From Mucor racemosus (lineage: Eukaryota > Mucoromycota > Mucoromycetes > Mucorales > Mucoraceae): a DNA stretch of 64,000 nucleotides. The notes below the pieces were generated by a model. That model was not told the DNA's origin. It did not search any database and saw only the letters and a list, made by a program, of their open reading frames with translations. Below are positions 22,423 through 34,400 of this stretch, piece after piece. Positions within the stretch are counted from its first letter, which is position 1. Every line of letters starts with the position of its first letter. The stretch covers positions 2,170,001 to 2,234,000 of the forward strand of contig JAPEHQ010000001.1 in the NCBI GenBank assembly GCA_027405735.1. The letters are read 5' to 3'. A program made the position numbers and the translations under genes.

Positions 22423-24356
22423 TTACAGATTTTGGATTACTTGAATACTTTTTCGATCCCTTTCTCTTCGTTCTCGAAAGCTTCTTGTGCTTTGTTTCTT
22501 TCTAATGCCCTGAAGAGAAAGAGCATATTCTTCTGTTAAACTAGTTGTTGAATGGTGTTGTGATTCATTGTTATTGTTATTATTGTTGTTATTGTTGATT
22601 TTCCTTATTGCTCCTGTACTACTTCTTTTCCAATTTTGATCTTGATCGTATTTACCCAAATTGGAAGCCGACGATGCAGCAACAGCGGCAATATTACTAG
22701 TTGAAGCTGATCTATTAGGTCCTCTCCAATGTTGTGTAGTTTGATGATTACCAAAATCATCATGGTTACTTCCAGTAGTAATTCTCTTTATTGGTAATAC
22801 ATCTCCTTGATCTGCTCCTTCAAAAGCTGGTTTAACCCAATCTGGTGGATCTCCAACTGTCATTGTTACAGGGTCTTTAAATCCTTCATATTTTTCAAAT
22901 ATTGTAAAATCAAAATATTTGAATTTCTCTTCAATCAAGATCAAATCTTTTTGCTCTTTACTGAGAACTGTATTATCATTGTGTTTCTTGATTGATTTAT
23001 TTCTTTTTGAAGTTTGAGCTGTCAATGGTGATTCTTCTAGCAGTAATTCTTCTAGATCAAATGTCATGTCAAAGTTATTTTCCGTAGCTGGTATAAATGG
23101 TGGTGTAATTTGTTTAGATTCTAATTTATTCCATTGAATTGATCGAAAAAATGGATGTCTAACTAATGCTGCCCATCCTGCATCTCCATAACCTAGTCTT
23201 TTATTGGGATTTACTTCCAAGAACTACAAATTAAGAAAGGTGTTAATATTTTATCCGTTAGTTTGTATACTAAATTCTTTTTACCCCTTGTATTACTGAA
23301 AGACATTCACCCGATACTTGACGGTCTTTAGTTGGATAGTTTACATGCCCTCTTCTTATAGCAGCGTGTAGTTCTTCTGTGGTATCATATTCAAATGGCC
23401 TCTGCTCATAATTAGCATATATCAATGATATGATCGTTTTATACTACCTTATGATATATACATTCATATAATGTCACACCTAAACTCCACCAATCTACAG
23501 CTTCATTGTATCCACCACCTTTATAGACTTCAGGTGCTACATGAACCTTATTCTTTAAGTAATCGATTGTAAAATGAAAAAAAAAGGCTGAGTTTTACCT
23601 ATATAGTAACCCGTTCCTGAATTTGAAGTCAACATTCGATGTGCATGAAGATACGTTGCAATGTTGAAATCAGCTAAATGAACATGTCCTTGATCATCCA
23701 TTAATATATTATGCGGTTTTATATCTCTAAAATGTAACATTAGTATATGAATGTGTTTATCATGGATCCCTCTATAGTTGTGTGTACCTATGTACTACTC
23801 TTTTCAAATGAAGGTATTTAATAGCCGCTGACAATTCAGCAAACCAAAATCGAATTACATCTTCTGAAAAGTATGATTGTCGTGACAAATGGAAATGTAG
23901 ATCACCACCAAGCCTATTGAATACGCATCGAATTGGTTAAATAGCATTATTTATAAATAATAAAACTAAAACTCACATCAAATCTGTCACCATATACATA
24001 TAATCATTATCTTGAAATGCAAATCGTAATCGACATAAAAAGGGATGATCCAATTGTTCTAAAATGACTCTTTCTCGTATAATGTTCCTCGCAGCATCCA
24101 TCCGAATACATTCTTCTTTATTGATATATTTTAAAGCGTATAATTGTCGAGATTCTCGATGCTCTACAATTCTAACCTAAACATCTTATTAGCAAACAAT
24201 AAGAAATTGGCCCGTGTTTAATGTTTACCTTGCCAAACGCTCCTCTGCCAACTATTCTCATTAATTTAAATTGAGATAAAGTTACAGCTACATATCTATC
24301 ATTATTAGATCTCTATTTTCGAGTTTTTGTTCATTTGTTGCTTTTACCTCGCTCAT
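22423..24356 (-). CDS. YANK/STK32-type Ser/Thr kinase (AGC group)
   Basis: Eight exons (24356-24348, 24312-24229, 24176-23977, 23913-23788, 23726-23599, 23536-23448, 23401-23285, 23223-22423) join to 517 aa. Kinase motifs in order are VGRGAFGKV, the ATP-site lysine in LYALKYIN, HRDIKPHNILMD, ADFNIA in place of the usual DFG, and YYIAPEVYKGGG. RDIKPHN with DFN is characteristic of the YANK (STK32) branch. After the kinase domain comes an AGC-type tail (PPFIPATENNFDMTFDLEELL), then a low-complexity region with ten asparagines. The first coding exon is only 9 nt (Met-Ser-Glu); it is the only upstream ATG that splices in frame, so the start is fairly but not fully certain. It is divergent from ATP10, 317 bp away. 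Confidence 0.87.
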
Positions 24357-24673
24357 CTTGTTCCTCGGAGCGAATATTACTGCCACCAAGGGCAGTTGCT
24401 ATTAAACCTGAAAAGAATCGAATTTTTTTAAATTTTTTGTATCAACAGTGATTAGGAACAAATGCTTGAGTATTTGTTCTTTTTTCACAATTTTTTCTTT
24501 CAGTAAAGAAGAAGCTATTGTTATTATAGTAACAAAATTGGTTATGAACTGATTATTTGATAGAAATAATCGGTTATTTAATAAACCAATACAAAAAATT
24601 TAAAGATGGATGACTCCCCGCAAAATAGAGAAAGGGGTCCCCCTTCACTTCTTTATTTCTTAATATCTTTAAA

Positions 24674-25670
24674 ATGTTGAGAACAAACAGATTATTGCCA
24701 TCAAACTTATCTTTAATTAATAAACAAACTTTACGTGCAATTGCTTTTCAAAAACGATGCTTGACAACGGACAAAAAAGAGCCACAACAACAACCAGCAC
24801 CAGAGAAATATGGTAATTTCCGTAGTCCACCTACCTCCTTGGGTGTCAATGAACCTCCTGTAGTTGATCATAATAATTGGTTACAAAGAAAAAAACAAAA
24901 GCTTAGAGATTTCGTTGATTATGAAAAGGCATTTGCTGCTCATGCTGCTGAACGTAGATATTTGTAAGTTGCCAAAAAATGAATTTTTATAAAAATATCA
25001 GTTTTTAAAGGATTTTTCAGAGTCGAAGAAGCTACAAAATCATATTTTGCTGATGTTCATGGTAATAGAATATGCTGAATATAATGTGAATATTTTTTTA
25101 ATGGGATTTTTTATTATAGAAATGCGTCAACATGGTGGTAAAATGTATTATGCCAGTTCCCAATTAGTAAAGCCCGAAAAGGCAGGATATATGCCAAATT
25201 TTGAAGCTCAAGATTTATCTCGACAAAAGATCAATACCACCGAGAAATTAGTTGGAAAAATTACATTAATGACGTTCGTATATGCCAAGTTTGGTGAACC
25301 TCATGTCAATACATTTATCAAGCCATTTTTGGAGAAATACAAGGATCAAAAGGACATTCAAGTAGTTGAAGTCAATGTACAAGAAAATATATTGAAACAA
25401 TTGCTTTTAAAGGCATTTATCCCCAGTATTCGCAAAAATTTACCTCTTGAACGCAAAGAAAATTATTGTTTGATTTTGAAGGACATTAGTAGAACTAGAA
25501 AATGTTTAGGCATGTCAAATCAATATATTGGATATTCATTCTTGGTTGATGAAAATTGTAAAATTCGATGGACAGCACATGGAGAAGCAACATCAGAAGA
25601 AGTTGGCAATATGCTGGCAATGACCGATTATTTACATGATAAAAAACTTATTAGTGATAATAAAAATTAG
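24674..25670 (+). CDS. ATP10: Mitochondrial ATP synthase assembly factor ATP10
   Basis: ATP10 helps assemble the Fo sector by chaperoning subunit 6 at the inner membrane. Exons 24674-24963, 25021-25061 and 25120-25670 give 293 aa. Family blocks are YMPNFEAQDLS, KLVGKITLMTFVYAKFGEPH, QVVEVNVQENILKQLLLKAF and GYSFLVDENCKIRWTAHGEA. The N-terminus (MLRTNRLLPSNLSLINKQTL) is basic, as in a mitochondrial leader. The 41-nt middle exon is placed by splice sites and phase. Its stop codon is immediately followed by the stop codon of the convergent TMF1-like gene. Confidence 0.92.
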
Positions 25671-28509
25671 TTAATTTTTATTCAAATGATCTATTTTCTG
25701 TACAAGATCTATTATTTGACTTTTATACATTTCCTTGACATCTTGAAGATCTGCTTTTAGTTCTTCAACTTGCTCTGCTTTTTCACCTAATAATTCCAAT
25801 AAGGTTTGGTATCTATCGTTCAACTGCTGATATTGCTCTTCTAGTTGATTGGTTTTCTTCACTTCTTTTCGTAATTGCTCTATTTCTTGTGTCATATTCA
25901 ACACTTCTTCTGATAATTCATCTCGAGATTGTGATGAACTTTGAAGTTGTGTTTGATAAAAGCTTAATTGATTTTCTAATTGACGGATATTGGCTTGAAG
26001 TCTTTCTACTAAAATAGAAGAAACAACTGCTGGCGTTGTCGAACTGCTGTCAAAGCTTGATCTCGAACTGATACTAGGAGTACGAACATGCTTGGTTTTA
26101 TGGACTGGGATATCTTCGCTTTCTTGATCCAATGTAGGGGTAGAAGATGCAGAAGATGCTGCCTTGAGTTTGATTTCAAATTGCTTTCTTTCTTCATTTA
26201 GTCTCTCTTTCATTAAACGTTGGTATTGACTCTTGAGTCCTTCTTGATCTCTAACTTCCTTCTCATCTAATTCTTGTTTTTCTTTGATCAAAACTTGAAT
26301 ACGCTCCTCTAATTCCTTTTTAACCACATTATCCGCCTCAACCTGTGCTTCTAAAGTGGTAACCTGTGATCGAAGTTCCTCCAATTCTGATTCAGCTTGT
26401 TCTAATCTCTCATTCAATGCCTTTAAATCCTCTTGTAATTTTGCATCCTTCTCTAATGCTCTTTTACGCTCACTTTCTGCAGTTTGCATACGAAGAATCA
26501 TACTAGTAATGCATGCATTATTTTGTTAATACAATCATACATGCTGTCATTTGTGTAACAAACCTTTGTTCAGCCTGATCTCTGGTTTTGATAGCCATTG
26601 CATGTTGACTTTGTAATTCTTCAATCTGTCGCAATAAAGGAGCAGTTGCTTCGTCCACACTGACATTAATATCATCCACTCTATTATCAGACTGTTGTAA
26701 TTTTGTTTGTAAATCAGCCACTTCCTGCCTTAAACTATCTTCACGGAAACCTGCTTGTTCTTCTACTGTTTGAAGAGCAATTTGGAGCTCCCTGATCTCC
26801 TTTCTCAGTTTATTCTCCAATGATTCAGAACTTTCTTTCAATTTGGTCAATTCTTTGTGTAATCTATCATTTGCTTTAATTTCTTTCTCCAGGGCAGCTG
26901 CATTTACTTGTTCTGCTTCTAATTTTGCTTTGTTACGTTCTTCTTCCATACTGTTTTGAACTTTTTTAAGAGTTGCTTCTGTTTCTACCAATTTCTTTTG
27001 ATTTGCCAATTTTTCCGATTCAAGTTTATTGATGTGTTTTGTTTGTTGTTCTGTCAAATCTTGTAATAATTTCACGGATTCCTGAAGCCGTTTTTCATTT
27101 TCGGTTTGTTTAGTTCCCTTTTGTGATGCTTGTGATAAATCTAATGTAGCTTTTTCCAACTTTTTGTTTAATTCTGCAACATTTTTATCAGTTTCTATCT
27201 TTTCCAATCGCAATTTCTTGATTGTGGTCGAGTGTTTGAGCTCCACTTTTGAGAGTTTCTCTCCTTCATGCAGTAATCCCTGGATCTTTTCATCTTTGGC
27301 CAACACTTGTTTCTTAAGATCTTCCACAGAAACTTCTAAACGTTTAACACTTTTTTGAAGATTTGCAGGAGAGCCAGCCTGAGCATTTTCTCCTTCACTT
27401 TGTTTAATCTTGGCTTCCAATTGATCTATTTTGGATTGTAAATGATTTTCTTTTTTATCTGCATTTTCTTGTAATTGTTGCATTTGATCGTGTAATTTGG
27501 TAATATTTTCCATTACTTGCATTAGTTGAATTTCTCGTTGTTCAAGGATTCGGTCTTTATCATCTTTCTCAGCAGTTTTTGATTTGGTTTTTGTTGGTTC
27601 AACTTTTATAGGTTCAATCGTTGCATGTTCGATCTTGGGTGTCTCTGTCTTTGTGGTATCGGCCGTTGAAGGCTCGGTCACTGAGCTAGCTTCAGGTACA
27701 TTTACAATATTTGGCTTTTCATCATCTTGTGAAGCATCTTCATTTTTGATATCAGTTACTGCTGCTTCTACACTTTTGGTATCGTCTTTTGCCTCGGTAT
27801 TTTTGACTATTGGTTTCTCATTCTCGGTTTGTAATGGGTCTATGAAAGTAGTAATGGGTTTCTCTTTATCTTGTACTGCCTCTGGAACTGTTTGGGGAGT
27901 TGATTCCTTACTGTCTGTATTTACATCTTGCTGCTCTTGTTCAATATTCTCCTTTTCTTCGACCTTTTCTTGTTTATCGTCGCTTATTGTCATATTTTCT
28001 ACCGATACGTCTTCCTCTTCTTGCGATTGTGCTTCTTTTTCGTCTACTTCTGTTTCAGGCTTGATTTCAGGACTTTTCTCCGTAGCTTTTAGACTGTTTC
28101 GAGGAGATTTGTCTGCACGTTTCGACTTTTCTGCCATTACAGCAGCTAATCGGCTCGATAAATCTGAGCTGGAGCGAGATTCTAAAGGCTTTACAATAGG
28201 AGATTCAGCCTGCTTCTCAACAGGAGCCTTTTGTTTTTTAGGCTTTTCGATGGTAGTAACCATGCCACTAATGGGATCCACATAAGTTTCTGTCTCTGTA
28301 TCTTTTTTTACCGCAAATTGCAGCTTAGTACACGTTTTGCTTTAAAAAGAGTAATGTTTACCTTTATTGTTTGTGGTTGATTGTTGTTGTTGTTGTGTCG
28401 GTGGTTGCTCAAGTAAAGAATCAAATGTAGTTTCGACATTGGAAATAGCTTGCTTAAAATAGCCTCCCCATCGTGAAGTAGCATCATTTGAACTGAAAAA
28501 CCCACTCAT
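25671..28509 (-). CDS. TMF1: TMF1/Sgm1-like golgin (coiled-coil)
   Basis: Exons 28509-28362, 28301-26564 and 26502-25671 give 905 aa. The N-terminus (MSGFFSSNDATSRWGGYFKQ) starts a short amphipathic segment like that of TMF1. Residues of about 55-290 are acidic, disordered and rich in Glu/Lys/Thr. The rest is nearly continuous coiled coil. The C-terminus (ERLQANIRQLENQL, then DRYQTLLELLGEKAEQVEEL, then DLQDVKEMYKSQIIDLVQK) matches the TMF 'TATA-binding' domain, now known as a Rab6-binding golgin region; yeast Sgm1 is the counterpart. A Golgi tethering role is expected. The first intron uses an A-rich acceptor (AAAAAAAG) preceded by a TACTAAG branch site, so that junction is slightly less sure. 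Confidence 0.87.
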
Positions 28510-29116
28510 AATCAATATAGTTCTAATTCTAACAAGTTGAATAAAAAAGAACAAAAATTAAACACATAATTAGGTGGGATTAAATAAATTAACAGGAGCC
28601 AATGGTATGTAGTTCAAACTGCCCTTTTTGCCTGATATTATTGTTTATTCAGCCCAGATTGTATTTCCTTTTTTTGAAGAGAACATTGATGAGTTTCGAT
28701 AGTAGAAATCCCATTTAGTCATAAAAGTCTTTAAGGATGGCATATTTTTCTGAAAAATATCGCACAATAAAGCTTTTGCTTGATATTTGATTTGGAAAGC
28801 CAGGAATTTCACAAATTAATGCATCCATTTAAATAGCCATAATTCGTAATCTTGTATTAGTGAATTACTGTAGTAATCTATTGGAACTAAGCGAGCTACC
28901 ACTTATTTACAAATATGTTATGTCAATGTTGTTGTTGCCGTTGCTAGTATTGTTATTATAACAATAATTGAAAGTATTTCGGTTCTCAGCCCGTCATTTA
29001 AAAGACTTCAAAGAATTTTATCTCATTTAAAATCAATGAAATTTACCATTTAACTTTTTGGATATATTGCAAAGCATACCCAGCTCACTCTCCTATTTTA
29101 ATTTGTTTTATTAACT
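28510..29116. other. Upstream region of the golgin gene
   Basis: About 600 bp of AT-rich sequence that must include the TMF1-like promoter. A TTG-rich stretch lies near 28927-28946. No further feature is recognised. Confidence 0.45.
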
Positions 29117-29200
29117 AGCTGTTCGATCTCGCTACATTCAATCACGGCGTCGCCCTGGAGGGCTCGCTTTTGCAATTTTTTTAATGAATGTATCATATGA
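29117..29200 (+). repeat. Short GC-hairpin repeat module
   Basis: This block has GTTCGATCTCGCTACATTC, the palindromic centre GCCCTGGAGGGC and TTTTGCAATTTTTTTAATGA. The same module recurs at about 30028-30115 (plus strand), 57655-57735 and 60380-60450 (both minus strand). In the last three cases it lies inside T repeats. Here it sits just outside the T4 fragment. It may be a separate small mobile unit or an end of the T element. Confidence 0.55.
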
Positions 29201-29225
29201 TTAGCAGCTCTACCTTGTTACACTT

Positions 29226-29290
29226 GGTTATGACTCCAATGATGGCCATGTTTATGTTTATGTTTATGACATTGGAAATATAGAGGTAAG
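29226..29290 (+). pseudogene. Dynein intermediate-chain remnant in T4
   Basis: This is the plus-strand equivalent of the fragment in T1. It reads SNDGHVYVYVYDIGN followed by a GTAAG donor-like site. Only the last 20 or so codons of the captured block remain, with a small internal repetition of the VY codons. Confidence 0.5.
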
Positions 29291-30140
29291 ACGAAAAATT
29301 AATGCAAATCAACTCTAACGCGACAATTAGAAAATAAAAATTTATTGTCATCAAACAAACTACTGCACAATGTTAAAGGATATAAAGATTTACAGTAATA
29401 AACTTGAATCGAGTGGGTACAGCATTGTAGAACCTTGAAGAAGTTTTCAAATATTGTGAAATATCTTATTTTTAAGACTTACAGGGCCTATAAGCGGAAT
29501 ATTAATTTCAAAAACTATTCTTCTCCAGATCATTAATTTTGATACTTTTTTCGATTTTTTTTCTGGTTTTGCAAATTTATAGCCAATTATACTACCAATC
29601 ATAAAAATAAAAAATACAGCCATGTACAAAATTTGGAGCTCTATTTATGTAGTTAAGTATAAAAAATATTTTTATTACAAAACATTACATGAAAATCCTA
29701 TAATCAAAAGAACGTTTTTGGGGCAAAAGTACAAATTTTTATTATTTAACGTTTAAAATTAAGCATTTATAAAATGTGTATTAGTTGTAGCTACAATTTT
29801 CTCTCACAATGTAGTACATTTAAACATTGATTTTGGTATCAAAATTTGATATTTCTGTTTTTTGATCAAAATCATGTGTGTTGGTAAGGATGAAATGAGC
29901 CCCGAAAATGTCCGTTAAAAAAACTGAATTTTCAGACCGTACATGGTTAAATATAGGAAAAAGTTAAAAAAAAATACTTTTTTTATTAAAAACTTAGATA
30001 TATCATAATACGGTATATAAGAGACCTAACCGTCTGATATCACCAAGCTCAATTACGGCATCGCCCTGCGGGCTAGGTTTTGCAATTTTTTTCAATGAAT
30101 GTATGGTTTGACAGACAGTTTTTCTAGCCTTGAATAAACT
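29226..30140 (-). repeat. T repeat, inverted partial copy T4
   Basis: Colinear with the reverse complement of about 4640-5400 of T1 and 57600-58520 of T2. Shared words include ATGTAGTACATTTAAACATTG, GTTGGTAAGGATGAAATGAG and TGATCAAAATCA (first 20 bases at most in each case). It contains the short hairpin module at about 30028-30115 and ends within the dynein fragment. The copy is clearly diverged. Confidence 0.65.
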
Positions 30141-30649
30141 ACATTTACTATATCAACAAGCAATGTTATAAAATACTAATTTTATAGTTTAAATAAAACA
30201 CTACTTGCTCCAGCTCTAGGGAACTGTGAAATGTGTTAGGATCCGTATTTTGATGAGCTTTGGCACTCTCAATTGCCCCCCCCCCCTCAAACAGAGCTGA
30301 TTTTACAAATTTTAAATTTTAAAGAAGATTAATAAAATTGACCAAAACGAATCTGACGTCAATTTTTTTGTACTATTTCATCTTAAAATATATTTATATA
30401 CTTGCTGAAAATTTGTAATTTACACAATTCGTCTAAATTATTCATTTTATCTCATATTTTTGTTAGTGATATCGATTTGAATAATAATACGATTTTACAT
30501 TCCGCATGAAATTCTCAAAAATACCCAAATGACAATTTTCATTAGTTGATATACCGTATACCTCTTTCTTGTATTAAACAGTAGTAAAAAAAAATATGAG
30601 CTGATTATACAGACGCCACTCTATGTATTTCAGGTTTTTTTTAAAAAAT

Positions 30650-31130
30650 ATATATGTTTATTTTTTTAAGAGTGGTTTTCATAAATCACACAATTTTTCA
30701 AAAAATTCCGGTCATTTTTGCCTTAGTATATGTAGAGATGTAGAGATAGAGATGTATAGGATAATGAAAAATCCTATTTTCGAGGTGAAAATGTCGATTG
30801 ACCGATTTTTGCCTATACTTGTAAGGGCTGAGAGGTTGATTCGGATCATGTTTTTTATCATCCAAAATATTTCAGATAAAAATATAGAAAGATATGTAAT
30901 CCAAGAAATAGTTTGATCAAGTTTGTGCTTCAAATCAGTGCAAAAAGTGCATAAAACAATTCTTTAAAAATACAGATTTCAAGTCAAATTTACTAGAATT
31001 ATGCGTAATTTAAGGTATAAGTTGTATAATTTGAATATATTTTGTACTGTTAAGAGGTTAATGAACGATATATTATTTTATATTACTTTATATTGAAGCG
31101 CCTATTTTTGCGGCTTTAGTTTTTTCATTG
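30650..31130 (+). repeat. Diverged interspersed repeat S, copy 1
   Basis: Aligns with 33990-34400 through GACCGATTTTTGCC, AAGGGCTGAGAGGTTGATTC, CATGTTTTTTATCATCCAAA and a conserved end where GCGCCTATTTTTG pairs with ACGACTATTTTTG. The two copies differ heavily. No coding potential is evident beyond short ORFs. Confidence 0.55.
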
Positions 31131-31482
31131 TCTAATGCTTGTTCTGCTTTGTGGTTTATATTGATCTATAATAGAATTAACTTTCGAGCTCGTCTTCATT
31201 AAACCAGTTCAGTGAAATATTCTATTTCAATATGTGCCACATTTTCAAAGAATATTTTAGTGTATCCAGATAGAAATAAGCCATATTTTAAAGATAATGA
31301 CAGATTGAAAGACATATTTAGATAGCAATTGTATTTTTTTTATTTAATTAATGTGAATTATTTATACATTTACAAATGATGTTCATAGAAGGCATTATAA
31401 AATTTAAAGATCAAGCAAGATATTTTATTATTTATTTATTAAAAAAAGGAATTTTCATTTAAATTAATATGAAAAATAAACT

Positions 31483-32040
31483 CTTCTTGGCTTCTCAAAG
31501 TGAATTGAATCCACAATGATACTGACAGAAACAACTACGAGAAAGTGAGAGTTCGTCTGTTTCCAAAAAAGTAAGTGGATATAGATGATAACTTTATAGA
31601 AAAGCCCCAAATTTACTATCTCAAAGCATGCGCGAAAGCTAACACTTCAAGACAGCAAGTGATGTGGAAGCACCCCTCGGATGAGCTAAAAGCCCATTGT
31701 TTAAGCAAAACTACTTGGAAATCACTATATCCGGCACTCCATTACAGAGACCAATGGAACCCTTCTTGGCTTCTCAAAGCAAATTAGATTTACAATGATA
31801 CTGACAGAAACAACTACGAGAAAGTGAGAGTCCATCTGTTTCCAAAAAAGAAAAGGGTCGTAGAAGTAACCTCATAGATAAGCCCCGAAATTGCTATACC
31901 TCTGCACGCGCACAATCGCACATTCTGGACAACAAGTGATGTGGAAGCACCCCTCAGATGAGCTAAAAGCCCACTTTTTAAGCAAATCTACTTGGATACA
32001 ACTCGACCAGCACTCCCCCACCCAGGGAGGGTCATGAAAA
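31483..32040 (+). repeat. 279-bp tandem duplication of unknown sequence
   Basis: Two tandem units start at 31483 and 31762 (offset 279 bp), each opening CTTCTTGGCTTCTCAAAG. Conserved stretches are ACAATGATACTGACAGAAAC, GAAAGTGAGAG, AGTGATGTGGAAGCACCCCT and ATGAGCTAAAAGCCCA; the parts between have diverged. The conservation is patchy, as in RNA genes or SINE-like units, but I recognise no pol III boxes or snRNA motifs. The 70-codon ORF over unit 1 is not preserved in unit 2. Confidence 0.75.
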
Positions 32041-32146
32041 AGTACAGTCAATCTAGCATACAAGTAAATATATTAGCAAAAGTGGATAATTATAGGGATA
32101 TTAAAGTATACTTGCCATAAACCATTACAACTATTCAGTTTTGTAC

Positions 32147-32305
32147 CTTGAGTATTGAGTATTGAGTCTTGAGTCTTGAGTCTTGAGTCTTGAGTCTTGA
32201 GTCTTGAGTCTTGAGTCTTGAGTCTTGAGTCTTGAGTCTTGAGTCTTGAGTCTTGAGTCTTGAGTCTTGAGTCTTGAGTCTTGAGTCTTGAGTCTTGAGT
32301 CTTGA
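32147..32305. repeat. 7-bp minisatellite (TTGAGTC)n
   Basis: About 22 near-perfect copies of a 7-bp unit, with two ATTGAGT variants at the left end and otherwise uniform. Since 7 is not a multiple of three, all reading frames are open and encode a 7-residue repeat (KTQDSRL on the minus strand); this is a by-product, not a gene. It differs from the TTAGGG telomere repeat. Confidence 0.9.
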
Positions 32306-33989
32306 ATTGCGATGAAGGAGAAAAAGAAAGAAGATGGGAATGGGATGAATATTTGCCTTCTTTATATACATTTTTTTCTCAGTAAAAGCTGACAAAAGAG
32401 TTGATACAAACTCCCACAGACAGAATGCATTGTTTTTTTGAAGCGTTTCTTGAGCTACCGTTTACTTTATGCATCGAAAATGACATTATTGAATTCTCCA
32501 TGAAATTTCCTACAAACCCATATACTTTGTATTTCATTATCTTGCTTTATTCTCTTGTAAATTGACCATTTGCATTCTTATCTTGCTTTTAATAGGGGGA
32601 TGTGTTTACTTTTTGTATATTTTTTCCCCATGAGTTTCAATTCAGGATCTGGAAAAGATCATCATAGATATACTTTGATTGAAACCAGGCCAAAAAAAGT
32701 AATGTTTATAAAAATTGGGCGTTTCTCGATAGGAAGTGGTTCTGTATAGCAAGTGTAACCTGTTTAATATTTCCATGTGATAATGCAAATTGGCCTTGAT
32801 TCTAGACAAAGCAATCGATATGATAGTACACGTTCTAGAATATAACGGTTATTTGTGAGTAAAACATAATCCAATATATGCAGTGATCCAACTTTAACAA
32901 GATATTATCGATAGCAGACCCGAGGGAAGTGTTCTATAAAGTGGGCTTTTTATTTATCTTGTATGTATTTCTCTTGATTGAGTACAAATGCAGAGTATTA
33001 TTGCAAGCAGTTATCGATGAAACGGCTTACAGCTTTTTTTGTATAGGTTTATTCCCATTCAATCAACATTTTATGATTATAGGAACCCACTAAATAAGGT
33101 AAAGACTTGTTGATCAATAATCATGAGATTATTTACAAAAATTCAGTACTCACACTCTGAAAAAATCAAAATAAAACGTAATGAATCTCTCTTTATCCAT
33201 TCGAAAAAAAGTATTTACATATCAAGAGGACAGGGACCCCCTTTTTGTAACGAGTGCTTGAAACGATCAATTGAATGGCAAACTGATCAAAAGAGAAACC
33301 ATTCAAAAAGGTTAATCAATTGATACCCCTCCAACATGTCCTACATCATATACATATCAAATGAGGTTAACTGGGGTTGTAAATAGTCTTTGGAAAGGCA
33401 GGAAGAAAGAGGTTGTTAATACCATCGCTATAACTATCCCAACTACCCATACTACTGCTTTTATCATAAAATCTTCGATTCTCAGCCTATCGTATAAAAG
33501 ATTTTAGGGATTTTTATTTTGTGTTTGGATCATATTATTTAGTATAGTACTTTTTCAGAATACTATGAAACTATGATAGTATACTCGCTTATTTTTTTTT
33601 AGCTTCATCAATTAGGCAGCAGCTTACTTTTATAAGAGCTGTTTCAAGTTTTCACGGCATAATTTTGTATTGAAATCAAATTCAACCACCGACTTTTTAG
33701 TGGTCGTCAAATCTGAAAAAAATGCCATTTTGGAAAATTTCCTCAACTTTTTCGCATAATCCTCCAAAGAATATTATGTAAATCTACATGTGTTATTAAG
33801 AGTCATAGGTTTAAAATAAGATTCTGCATAAAATGATGGTACTTACTCAAAATTTTCTCACCAAAAAAATTGCAAAATTTCAAAAATTAAATATAATGGT
33901 TTTATGTACAAAAGTCTGTTTTATAGATAATAAACAGCCGGATATATTCTTTCAGATAAATTACCGAAAAAAATTGGTCATTTTGAGCT
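32306..33989. other. Non-genic stretch
   Basis: AT-rich sequence with short ORFs only (for example 66 codons at 33123-33323, with no family recognised). Some weak resemblance to 28900-29060 is visible near 33440-33560 (TTCTCAGCC, AAAAGA.TT). No gene can be supported. Confidence 0.45.
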
Positions 33990-34400
33990 TAGGAAAGCCT
34001 TAGTAAAAATCGCTATTTTTAGGGTCAAAATATCAATTAAACGAAATCGACTGATTTTTGCCTGTATCTGTAAGGATTGAGAGGTCGACTCGAACCATGT
34101 TTTTTATGATCCAAAAAAATTGAGATAAAAATATAGCAAAAAGACATTTGATTCAAGAAATGGTTTTGACCAAATTTGAGCTTCAAATTTGCACAAAAAG
34201 TGAGTTAAACAATCCTTTAAAATTCCCATTTTTTAACTATTTCAGTAGAAGAATATGTAATATGAAATGTACATTGCATAATTTAGTTGTAATTGTGTAC
34301 TTTTATATATCCATTTGGCTAGAAAGTGATGGAAGTATTTGTATTTCACTTTGTTTTATATTAAAACGACTATTTTTGAGCTTGTGAGACGTTTGTATTT
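33990..34400 (+). repeat. Diverged interspersed repeat S, copy 2
   Basis: Partner of 30650-31130. It shares CTGATTTTTGCC, TAAGGATTGAGAGGTCGACT, CATGTTTTTTATGATCCAAA and CAAATTTGAGCTTCAAAT. The copies are old and the borders are approximate. Confidence 0.55.

Noticed and set aside
27584..28285. 233-codon plus-strand ORF over the golgin gene
   Set aside because: Antisense shadow of a low-complexity Glu/Lys/Thr-rich region, with Ser/Val-rich meaningless composition.
29447..29629. 60-codon ORF with a hydrophobic start (MYMAVFFIFMIGSIIG)
   Set aside because: Lies in the T4 repeat. The equivalent region in T1-T3 is not open, so it is probably not a gene.
32147..32305. Possible CRISPR array or telomeric repeat
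   Set aside because: The unit is 7 bp with no spacers, and it is not TTAGGG. It is a simple minisatellite.
32135..32395. 86-codon minus-strand ORF with SRLKTQD repeats
   Set aside because: Produced by the 7-bp repeat, which keeps every frame open. No gene context.
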